Origin: Shewanella pneumatophori
GTDB taxonomy: Bacteria > Pseudomonadota > Gammaproteobacteria > Enterobacterales > Shewanellaceae
Assembly (NCBI RefSeq): GCF_023283895.1
Contig: NZ_JAKILB010000001.1
Coordinates: 434,001 to 498,000, forward strand
DNA length: 64,000 nt
Direction of reading: 5' to 3'
The first letter of the stretch is position 1. Every line of letters begins with the position of its first letter. The position numbers were made by a program, and so were the translations under genes. Below the pieces are notes generated by a model. It searched no databases. It worked only from the letters and a program-made list of their open reading frames with translations, and was not told the DNA's origin. Positions 56,797 through 64,000 of the stretch are shown piece after piece.

Positions 56797-56828
56797 TTAA
56801 ATGGAGCGAATGTGGAGATTAGATGGAG
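56774..56828 (-). promoter_or_regulatory. Predicted CreB operator and creD promoter
   Basis: On the reverse strand CTCCA occurs four times at exact 11-bp spacing (56828-56824, 56817-56813, 56806-56802, 56795-56791), each separated by six bases. Eleven bases after the last stands TAAAAT (56779-56774), a good -10. Direct repeats at 11 bp placed so are the standard layout of OmpR/PhoB-type activators such as CreB. The 5-N6-5 form equals that of the E. coli cre tag (TTCAC-N6-TTCAC), with another word. Confidence 0.75.
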
Positions 56829-58291
56829 TTGCTGTTCAAAGGTAAAATCATAGTGACTTTAACGCCCTGCATTAGGTTTTCTATTTTGAGAATTCCCTGA
56901 TGCAATTTAACCACTTGTTCTACAAAGTTAAGTCCAAGGCCTGTACTTTTAATGCCATTTTTGCGCGGCAATGAATAAAAGCGCTCAATAATACGTGGCA
57001 TTGCATAATCAGGGATCTGTGAGCCAGTATTATAAATGGCCAGCTCTAGTTCTTTGTCCCTTGTAATAAGTGACCAAGAGATCTCACCGCCTGGCTCAAC
57101 AAAATCAATTGCATTATCCATCACGTTATACAGTGCTTGTTTAAAGAGAAAACTATCGCCAAGTAAGCGGCAGTCACTGGCTAGTTCAGCAGATAATGGC
57201 TGCTCAATCTGGCATATAATAGATTTACTGGCAAAGCGAGCCTCAGAACCCAGATTAACTTCCTTTATCATCTCAATAAGGTTCATTGACACTAATGCAT
57301 CTAATTGAGGGCGTTTCTCTAATCGAGCTAACTCTAAAAGTTTATCGATTAAAGACTGCATCCTATCGGTTTCGCGTTCGATATTGGCTGAAAATCGACT
57401 AACTTTATCCGCAGGTAATGGCGATTGCAGTATTTCACTGGCCCCTTTTATCGCAGACAATGGACTTTTGAGTTCATGAGTTAGGGTTTCAACATACTGC
57501 TCGACATACTTTTTACCATCAATTTGCTCACGCATTTTCTCTAATGCGTTACTTAAATTGCCATATTCATAAAAAACGCGGAATGTCGGTTTTACCACTT
57601 TTTCACCACGCCCCATTTTATCAGCATAGTCTTCCAACTTATTTAGCGCTGAATGGATCCGCCAAGAAAACAAAGCGCCCGCAATAAGCACTAGACCGCT
57701 CATTAGTAACATCCAATACAACACATTACGCTTTGAGAGATCAATATAGGGCTGAACTGAACGATTGGCTTTTGCTACTGTTACACTGCCGATAATGCTT
57801 TTGTTATGGTAGATGGGTGCTGCTACATGCATCACTGTAGATAAGGGATCGCCTGGATCCTCCGTGGTACTGCGCGCACCATATTGGCCTCGCAAAGTAA
57901 GATACACATCATTCCACTGTGAATAATCTGCACCGACATCTTGCTGCCACGAGTCCGCGATCACTATGCCGTTTTTATCTGTAATATAAATTCGATGATT
58001 GAGCGCCTTTTTGCCAAGTTCCCACATCCGTGCTTCGGGCTCACGCTGGCCATAGGCCGCAAGTAACTTAGAAAAACGGCTTTCAGAGATCCGCTCATTT
58101 GCGACCTCTTCCTCAGCTAAAACCGCTAACAGGTTAGCCATATCGATAAGTGTTTCTTCGGTAGTTTGCCTAACCGTTGGTTTAAGCTCTTGAATTACCG
58201 TAGTGCTGACCATGTAAGCCGTGATCCCGACTAAGATAAAGTACAGGGAGAATAGTCTTAAGCCTAATGGGATCTTTGGCCAGCGCATCAT
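56819..58291 (-). CDS. creC: Sensor histidine kinase CreC
   Basis: A 490-residue sensor kinase. A helix at residues 13-33, a periplasmic sensor domain (about 34-188; RIYITDKNGIVIADSW is Cache/PAS-like), a second helix (about 191-210), HAMP, and the dimer domain with H272 in LTHELKSPLSAIKG. The ATPase domain has N (NVMDNAID) and G (GLGLNFV) boxes. The start overlaps the creB stop (ATGA). Its C-terminus overlaps the first creD operator repeat. Confidence 0.95.
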   Translation of the reverse strand: MMRWPKIPLGLRLFSLYFILVGITAYMVSTTVIQELKPTVRQTTEETLIDMANLLAVLAEEEVANERISESRFSKLLAAYGQREPEARMWELGKKALNHRIYITDKNGIVIADSWQQDVGADYSQWNDVYLTLRGQYGARSTTEDPGDPLSTVMHVAAPIYHNKSIIGSVTVAKANRSVQPYIDLSKRNVLYWMLLMSGLVLIAGALFSWRIHSALNKLEDYADKMGRGEKVVKPTFRVFYEYGNLSNALEKMREQIDGKKYVEQYVETLTHELKSPLSAIKGASEILQSPLPADKVSRFSANIERETDRMQSLIDKLLELARLEKRPQLDALVSMNLIEMIKEVNLGSEARFASKSIICQIEQPLSAELASDCRLLGDSFLFKQALYNVMDNAIDFVEPGGEISWSLITRDKELELAIYNTGSQIPDYAMPRIIERFYSLPRKNGIKSTGLGLNFVEQVVKLHQGILKIENLMQGVKVTMILPLNSNSI

Positions 58292-59016
58292 AGCGTTGGA
58301 CTCTGTTTATAAAAATAGCCGAAACCACGTTTGGTTTGAATCGAATCAGCTAAAGCAAAAGGTTTGAGCTTTTGGCGGATCGCTTTGATATGTGAATCGA
58401 CATTGCGCTCATATGAAGCGGACGGCGCGATATCGGCAGCAATGAGCAGCTGTTCACGACTTAATACATTTGCACTGTGGCTAATTAACTTATCTAAGAT
58501 CTTGAATTCAACTGCGGTTAAACCAAGCATTTGTCCATCAACACAATAATCAAAATTAGCTGATATTAAACCGCCTGTGTTTGTGCTTGGTTCTGTTGAT
58601 TGCCCATCTATATAAGTAGCGGGAGCAACCACTTGACTTGCAAAAAAGGTCGGCTTTTTGATGCGTAATTTAATTCGAGCAAGCATTTCTCTCGGACTAA
58701 ATGGCTTTGTCACATAGTCATCAGCGCCAATTTCAAGCCCTACAACACGATCTATTTCGTCATTTCTTGCGGTTAAGAAGATAATCGCTACATCGGAGAA
58801 CTCGCGTATGGTTTTACAAAGCTCAAAACCGTTCACATCAGGCAGGCCGACGTCAAGCACCACAAGTTCTACCGTATTATCGGCTATATAGGCTAACCCT
58901 TGCTCACCGGTTGCAAACCAACAAACATTAAAACCATCCATTTCCAATACATGAATGAGATTGTCTGCAATGGCTGGTTCATCTTCAATAATCACAACTG
59001 TCGCTTTAGCGCTCAA
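58288..59016 (-). CDS. creB: Response regulator CreB
   Basis: A 242-residue OmpR-family regulator. Receiver: acidic pair E11/D12, phospho-acceptor D55 in VLDVGLPD, and lysine in DYVTKPFSPRE. The winged helix ends with SYERNVDSHIKAIRQKL and IQTKRGFGYFY. It starts with the rare TTG at 59014-59016, supported by AAAGGG eight bases before; no ATG fits. It is predicted to bind the tandem repeats before creD. Confidence 0.94.
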   Translation of the reverse strand: MSAKATVVIIEDEPAIADNLIHVLEMDGFNVCWFATGEQGLAYIADNTVELVVLDVGLPDVNGFELCKTIREFSDVAIIFLTARNDEIDRVVGLEIGADDYVTKPFSPREMLARIKLRIKKPTFFASQVVAPATYIDGQSTEPSTNTGGLISANFDYCVDGQMLGLTAVEFKILDKLISHSANVLSREQLLIAADIAPSASYERNVDSHIKAIRQKLKPFALADSIQTKRGFGYFYKQSPTL

Positions 59017-59339
59017 CGAGTTAACCCTTTAACATTATTTATGGGCAACAAGCTTAACGTAGAGCAGGTGTATAAATCGACATATTAATCATATTGTTGA
59101 GGCTAAACAGCTCAACAATAAAGAGGAACTATTAACCTGCTCGGTTACGGCTTAATGTACTTAACATAAATAGGTCTAAAAATTCCCCATGTATTTGTGC
59201 CCGCTTAATATTTGATCCCCAAAGTCGGATACATTTCATTGACCACAATGTTTAAGAATAAACGATAAAATCCGCTATGAGTGTTAACACATAACGGATT
59301 ACAATTAATGATTCAATAGATGTTGATTTAACTCACGTT
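59017..59339. other. 323-bp spacer between creB and malate synthase
   Basis: No gene. It must carry the creB promoter. ATTGTTGAG (59093-59101) and CTCAACAAT (59111-59119) make a 9-bp inverted repeat whose core ATTGTTGA is shared with the repeat before creD. The end near 59339 holds the probable malate synthase terminator. Confidence 0.55.
59267..59299 (-). terminator. Probable terminator after malate synthase G
   Basis: ATCCG (59270-59274) pairs with CGGAT (59295-59299), with inner pairs TATG/CATA and GTG-TTAA-CAC past mismatches. Reverse-strand RNA continues TTTTATCG. Moderate strength. Confidence 0.5.
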
Positions 59340-61511
59340 TCATCCTGCCTTAGCTTGCTTTCGATAAGCATGTAATAAAGGCTCGGTGTAACCTGAGGGC
59401 TGCTGTTTACCTTTAAAAATCAAATCACATGCCGCGTTAAACGCAACGCCATCAAAACTAGGTGCCATACTAATATACTCGCTATCAGCCTGATTTTGCT
59501 TATCAACCACTAGCGCCATCTTTTTAAGCGATGCCAACACCTCTTCTTCTGTGCACACTCCATGATGTAACCAATTCGCTAAATATTGCGACGATATGCG
59601 CAGTGTTGCTCTATCTTCCATCAAACCAACGTTATTGATATCCGGTACTTTTGAGCAACCTACGCCTTGGTCAATCCAGCGCACCACGTAACCTAAAATA
59701 CCTTGAGCGTTATTATCCAGTTCAAATTGCTTTTGCTGCGCAGTTAGTTGCTCGCCTGTAGGCATTAACGGCAAAGTAAGCAGATCATCCAAACTTGCAC
59801 GTTGTCTGCTTGCTAACTCATTTTGAACATCAACCACACTCACTTGGTGGTAATGTGTTGAGTGCAATACTGCGCCATTTGGTGATGGCACCCAAGCTGT
59901 GTTTGCGCCAGCTTGTGGATGAGCGATTTTTTGCTGGAGCATAGCCGCCATTTCGTCCGGCATTGGCCACATGCCCTTACCTATTTGCGAGAGGCCTTGT
60001 AGTCCACACTCCAAACCGATATCGACGTTCCAATCTTCATAAGCTTTTATCCAAGCCTGCTGCTTCATTACAGATTTGGCAACGAATGGCCCAGCTAACA
60101 TAGAGGTATGAATTTCATCACCAGTTCTATCTAAAAAACCAGTATTAATAAATACCACACGCTCTCTAGCTGCCCGAATACACTCTTTAAGATTGACCGT
60201 TGTGCGGCGCTCTTCATCCATAATACCGACCTTAATGGTATTACGTGACAGCTTCAATGCATCTTCTATTCGGCTAAACAGTTCACAGGTAAATGCCACT
60301 TCTTCAGGACCATGCATTTTGGGTTTAACAATATTGATTGAACCTTTACGACTATTCGCACGCAGATTGTTATTACCTTTCAAGTCATGCAAAGCAGCAA
60401 AAGCCGTTACCATGCCATCTAGAAAACCTTCAGGTACTTGATTACCATCTTTATCAAGTACCGCATCTATGGTCATTAGGTGACCAACGTTGCGCACAAA
60501 CAATAGGCTTCTTCCTGGTAAGCTTAACTGCTGCCCGTTTGGAGTAATATACTGTCGGTCGTTGTTTAGCTCACGTATGATCTCTTTGCCATTCTTGACC
60601 AGTTTTGCAGTCAAGCGCCCTTGCATTAACCCAAGCCAGTTTTGATAAACCTCAACTTTATCTTCAGCATCTACAGCGGCGACAGAGTCTTCACAATCCA
60701 TAATGGTTGTCACGGCTGCCTCTACTAAAAGATCTTTAACTCCTGCAAGATCAGATTTACCAACTAGATGATTGCGATCAATTTGGATCTCAATATGTAG
60801 GCCATTATTAAGGATTAGGATTGCTGAAGGGTCTGATTGTTCGCCATTAAAACCAGCGAACTTATTAGCAGTAGTTAGCTCGGTAGTATGACCGCTATCA
60901 AGTCTTGCTTTTAATACGCCGCTTTCAATAAAGTATTGGGTGACGTTAGCATGAGAACCACTGACTAACGGTGCAGCGGTATCAAGGTGACGCTTAGCAA
61001 AACTAATAACTTTAGCACCGCGCTTAGGGTTGTATTCTTTGGTCAATTCAGCGCCATCGGCAGCGCTAATTGCGTCAGTACCATAAAGCGCGTCGTACAA
61101 ACTGCCCCATCTCGCATTGGCAGCATTAAGAGCAAATCGTGCGTTTTTGACCGGTACTACTAACTGAGGACCAGCTTGGCTGGTGATCTCGTTATCAACA
61201 TTTTCGGTACTGATAGAAAATGCTGCGCCTTCTGCAACTAAGTAACCAATATCTGTTAAAAAGGCTTTATAAGCTGCTAAATCAAACGGCTTACTGCTAT
61301 TGCCAAGATGCCATTCGTCTATTTGCTGCTGCAATTGCTCGCGTTTTGCCAATAATGCTTGATTCACGGGGCCAAGATCATTGACGATGGCCTCAAACTT
61401 TCTCCAAAAGATCTGTGAACTAATCCCGGTGCCAGGGCAAATTTCGCTATCAACCAACTCCCATAGTGACTTTGCGATCTGCAATCCACCTACTCGAATA
61501 CGTGCTGTCAT
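59340..61511 (-). CDS. glcB: Malate synthase G
   Basis: A 723-residue enzyme, the exact length of E. coli GlcB, that joins glyoxylate and acetyl-CoA to malate. Marks: [20 protein letters not shown] (Mg site), [34 protein letters not shown] with the substrate Arg, and the catalytic Asp in [13 protein letters not shown]-type C-terminal region. Often named aceB in Shewanella, but the sequence is the G form. AGAAGGG precedes the ATG. With isocitrate lyase it completes the glyoxylate shunt. Confidence 0.96.
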   Translation of the reverse strand: MTARIRVGGLQIAKSLWELVDSEICPGTGISSQIFWRKFEAIVNDLGPVNQALLAKREQLQQQIDEWHLGNSSKPFDLAAYKAFLTDIGYLVAEGAAFSISTENVDNEITSQAGPQLVVPVKNARFALNAANARWGSLYDALYGTDAISAADGAELTKEYNPKRGAKVISFAKRHLDTAAPLVSGSHANVTQYFIESGVLKARLDSGHTTELTTANKFAGFNGEQSDPSAILILNNGLHIEIQIDRNHLVGKSDLAGVKDLLVEAAVTTIMDCEDSVAAVDAEDKVEVYQNWLGLMQGRLTAKLVKNGKEIIRELNNDRQYITPNGQQLSLPGRSLLFVRNVGHLMTIDAVLDKDGNQVPEGFLDGMVTAFAALHDLKGNNNLRANSRKGSINIVKPKMHGPEEVAFTCELFSRIEDALKLSRNTIKVGIMDEERRTTVNLKECIRAARERVVFINTGFLDRTGDEIHTSMLAGPFVAKSVMKQQAWIKAYEDWNVDIGLECGLQGLSQIGKGMWPMPDEMAAMLQQKIAHPQAGANTAWVPSPNGAVLHSTHYHQVSVVDVQNELASRQRASLDDLLTLPLMPTGEQLTAQQKQFELDNNAQGILGYVVRWIDQGVGCSKVPDINNVGLMEDRATLRISSQYLANWLHHGVCTEEEVLASLKKMALVVDKQNQADSEYISMAPSFDGVAFNAACDLIFKGKQQPSGYTEPLLHAYRKQAKAG

Positions 61512-61714
61512 AGTGTGCCCTTCTTTTTCTGTAAAACCATTTACGCTAAAGATGTCCGTTTGTATCGAAACCTTTTCTCTACTTTTACCAGCCTATACCG
61601 TTAAGCCGCCATTTATAAAATTTATACTCTTTATCCCCACTATTCACCAAAGTTATCAAAAATCGCTATTTTGCGTATAAAAACAACTAAAATGAAAAAA
61701 GATTACTTATATTG

Positions 61715-62659
61715 CTAGCTTCGGCCAAAACTGTCTGCAGTTTGAGTTATTAATTGGCGCATCCATTTGTGGGCTGGGTTATGTTGAAGCAGCGGACTCC
61801 AAGCCATAGTTAGCGCAATTGGTTGGATAATAAAAGGCGGTGGCACAATACAAACTCGCTCGTTATTCTCGTGCTGCTTGGCCATTTTACTTGGTATGGT
61901 TGCGATCAAATCTTGTTGTTCAGCCAACAAACAAGCAGCTTGATAATGGCGAGTAAATACGGTGATCCGTCGCTGCACGCCAATCTTAGTTAATGCTTCG
62001 TCCACCCACCCCAGGCGCTGTACGTCACCGGGATCCATACCTACGCCAACTCCCATGCCTGTTTTACTGACCCAAACATGATTCGCTTTTAAATAACTGT
62101 CGAGTGAGAATTTATCTAGAACAGGATTTGTCTTACTAATCAGGCAACTAAAGTCATCACTCCACAATACCTTTTGATGAAATGACTGCGGAATACTGTC
62201 AAACCGGTTGATAACCATATCAACTCGTCCCTGCTCTACATCAGGAAAACTGACATCACTTGGCGTCATAATATCTAAGATAACATTAGGCGCTTCAGTG
62301 CGTAAGCGAGCGATAAGTGGTGGAATTAACGTCGCTTCGGCGTAATCACTTGCCATAACGCGAAACACTTGCTCACTATCGGCGGCATTAAACTCTGCGC
62401 GCGGTTGCACAGCTTTCTCCAGCCCAATAATAAGCTCACTAATTGTCGGCTGTAGTTCTTGAGCTCGCTCTGTTGGAGTCATGCCTTGGCTGGTTCTTAT
62501 TAGCAGCGGATCATCAAATAAAGTACGTAATCTTTTTAAGCCATTACTCATTGCCGGCTGGCTAATTCCTAGCTGATCCGCCGCCTTGGTAACATTTCTT
62601 TCACGTAGCAAAACATCCAAATAAACCAATAGATTCAAATCAATACGAGATATATTCAT
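61715..62659 (-). CDS. LysR-family regulator of the glyoxylate genes (inferred)
   Basis: A 314-residue LysR protein. The N-terminal helix-turn-helix (about 18-45) reads RNVTKAADQLGISQPAMSNGLKRLR, then a substrate-binding domain (about 90-305). It is divergent from aceA with only 110 bases between the starts and lies beside glcB, so it probably controls one or both; the ligand is unknown. The start ISRIDLNLLVYLDVLL is typical of the NodD-like branch. Confidence 0.9.
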   Translation of the reverse strand: MNISRIDLNLLVYLDVLLRERNVTKAADQLGISQPAMSNGLKRLRTLFDDPLLIRTSQGMTPTERAQELQPTISELIIGLEKAVQPRAEFNAADSEQVFRVMASDYAEATLIPPLIARLRTEAPNVILDIMTPSDVSFPDVEQGRVDMVINRFDSIPQSFHQKVLWSDDFSCLISKTNPVLDKFSLDSYLKANHVWVSKTGMGVGVGMDPGDVQRLGWVDEALTKIGVQRRITVFTRHYQAACLLAEQQDLIATIPSKMAKQHENNERVCIVPPPFIIQPIALTMAWSPLLQHNPAHKWMRQLITQTADSFGRS

Positions 62660-62684
62660 GAGATTAATACCGACAATAGAGACT

Positions 62685-62699
62685 ATAAATTAGACTTAT
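62685..62699. promoter_or_regulatory. Candidate LysR box between the regulator and aceA
   Basis: ATAAATTAGACTTAT has ATAA and TTAT arms and fits the T-N11-A rule of LysR sites. It lies 26 bases before the regulator start, where self-repression would act. The rule is loose. Confidence 0.35.
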
Positions 62700-62769
62700 T
62701 TAAACAAATCTTACTAATATTTTCAACGTAATCAATCGCCGCTAATCATATTGTTAAAGGAATAGACAC

Positions 62770-64000
62770 ATGACAAATTACAGAACAAACATCGATGAAG
62801 CTGCTACCTTGATTAATGCTGAAGGTAGCGCATGGAATGCAATCAACCCTGAATCTGTAGCTCGTATGCGTCTACAAAACCGCTTTAAAACCGGTTTAGA
62901 TATTGCGAAGTACACTGCAAAAATTATGCGTGAAGATATGGACAACTACGACAAAGACTCGTCGCAGTACACGCAATCTTTAGGTTGCTGGCACGGTTTT
63001 ATCGGCCAACAAAAAATGATCTCTATCAAAAAGCACCTGCTTACGACTAAACGTCGTTATCTATACCTTTCAGGTTGGATGGTTGCTGCACTAAGAAGCG
63101 AATTTGGTCCATTGCCAGACCAATCCATGCATGAAAAGACCTCTGTTGCTTCACTAATTAAAGAGCTTTACACCTTCCTAAGACAAGCAGATGCACGTGA
63201 GTTAGGCGGCCTATTCCGTCAATTAGATGCTGCTAGCGATGCAGAAAAGCCAGCTATCCAAGCGAAGATCGATAACTTTGAAACTCATGTTGTGCCTATT
63301 ATTGCTGATATTGACGCCGGATTTGGTAACGAAGAAGCGACCTACCTTATGGCGAAACAGATGATTGAAGCCGGTGCCTGTTGTATCCAGCTTGAAAACC
63401 AAGTGTCTGATGTTAAACAATGTGGTCACCAGGACGGTAAGGTCACCGTACCTCATGTGGAGTTCTTAGCAAAAATCAACGCCGTTCGTTACGCATTCCT
63501 TGAGCTTGGTATTGATGATGGTGTGATTGTTGCGCGTACAGACTCATTAGGTGCAGGTCTTACACAAAAGATTGCTGTAACGAATGAACCAGGTGATCTT
63601 GGTGAGCAATACAATTCATTCCTAGAAGTAGAAGCAGTAGATGCGGCAAACCTTGCAAACGGCGATGTGGTATTCCAGCAAAATGGTCAACTGGTAAAAC
63701 CTGCACGCTTACCGAACGGTTTATTCCAGTTCCGTAAAGGTACTGGTGAAGAACGCTGCGTACTTGACTGCATTACCTCATTACAAAATGGTGCAGATTT
63801 ACTTTGGATTGAAACAGAGAAGCCACACGTTGCCCAGATTGGCGCTATGGTAAATAAGATCCGTGAAACTATTCCAAACGCTAAGCTAGTTTATAATAAC
63901 TCGCCTTCGTTTAACTGGACGCTAAACTTCCGTCAGCAAGTATTTGATGCCATGACTGAAGCCGGACAAGATGTGTCAGCTTATAACCGTGATAAGCTAA
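62770..64000 (+). CDS. aceA: Isocitrate lyase, 3' end outside the window
   Basis: Frame open from the ATG at 62770 to the right edge (about 410 codons). It cleaves isocitrate to succinate and glyoxylate. The catalytic loop is KQCGHQDGK, the form of the longer ICL type (about 530 residues, as in Pseudomonas), not the KKCGH of E. coli. Mg-binding DIDAGFGN and VARTDSLGAGLT are also seen. AAAGGA precedes the ATG. The missing part is about 120 residues if the family length holds. Confidence 0.95.
   Translation, partial: MTNYRTNIDEAATLINAEGSAWNAINPESVARMRLQNRFKTGLDIAKYTAKIMREDMDNYDKDSSQYTQSLGCWHGFIGQQKMISIKKHLLTTKRRYLYLSGWMVAALRSEFGPLPDQSMHEKTSVASLIKELYTFLRQADARELGGLFRQLDAASDAEKPAIQAKIDNFETHVVPIIADIDAGFGNEEATYLMAKQMIEAGACCIQLENQVSDVKQCGHQDGKVTVPHVEFLAKINAVRYAFLELGIDDGVIVARTDSLGAGLTQKIAVTNEPGDLGEQYNSFLEVEAVDAANLANGDVVFQQNGQLVKPARLPNGLFQFRKGTGEERCVLDCITSLQNGADLLWIETEKPHVAQIGAMVNKIRETIPNAKLVYNNSPSFNWTLNFRQQVFDAMTEAGQDVSAYNRDKL

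Overview
The window reads as a chromosomal segment of a marine gammaproteobacterium of the genus Shewanella (Alteromonadales). The reasons are the close match of the FNR protein to Shewanella EtrA, the EarP/EF-P(Arg32) pair, the DUF2987, DUF2788 and DUF2809 neighbours, the lrp-ftsK-lolA-rarA-crcB-serS order, and moderate G+C with AT-rich spacers. The species cannot be named from sequence alone. Nearly all of it is core genome. The only hint of mobile DNA is a tyrosine-recombinase N-terminus cut by the left edge.

Layout. 1-1720: truncated integrase, a small cysteine-rich protein behind a perfect Fur box, and a lipoprotein. 1760-10011: a complete microaerobic respiration block, with an FNR box, ccoNOQP (cbb3 oxidase), the assembly genes ccoH-ccoI-ccoS, a TauE/DsbD_2-type membrane protein and the oxygen sensor etrA/fnr. 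uspE and ttcA follow. 12.1-16 kb: DUF2987 and Bax-like genes, yvcK and aspartate aminotransferase. 16.3-24.6 kb: the reverse-strand run lrp, ftsK, lolA, rarA, crcB, serS, with divergent ald. 24.8-33.1 kb: orphan response regulator, DUF885 lipoprotein, RecQ-family helicase, EEP hydrolase, cardiolipin synthase and a sulfotransferase-like gene. 33.5-43.3 kb: tRNA-Ser(GGA), nadA, the branched-chain keto-acid dehydrogenase operon bkdA1-bkdA2-bkdB, astE, msrA, pgm, seqA. 43.6-51.1 kb: ybfF, DUF2788, ybfE, fldA, earP, efp, alaA, yfbR, dgt. 51.2-59 kb: MarC/YchE family, adhE, DUF2809, and creBCD. 59.3-64 kb: the glyoxylate shunt, with malate synthase G, a LysR regulator, and isocitrate lyase cut by the right edge.

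How the genes fit together. EtrA senses oxygen through four cysteines, and its own type of site sits ahead of ccoN, so regulator, oxidase and assembly factors form one physical unit. EarP is encoded directly before its substrate EF-P, which carries the target arginine. The glyoxylate enzymes flank their probable regulator.

No wholly new system is evident. The best leads are regulatory: (1) four CTCCA half-sites at exact 11-bp spacing ahead of a -10 element at creD, with an inverted repeat that would hide the creD ribosome site only in read-through RNA; (2) a textbook intrinsic terminator 13 bases before adhE; (3) the ttcA start codon joined directly to the uspE terminator; (4) a Fur-controlled protein with cysteines at every fourth residue; (5) a probable Fur site at an orphan response regulator; (6) a GATC cluster ahead of seqA.
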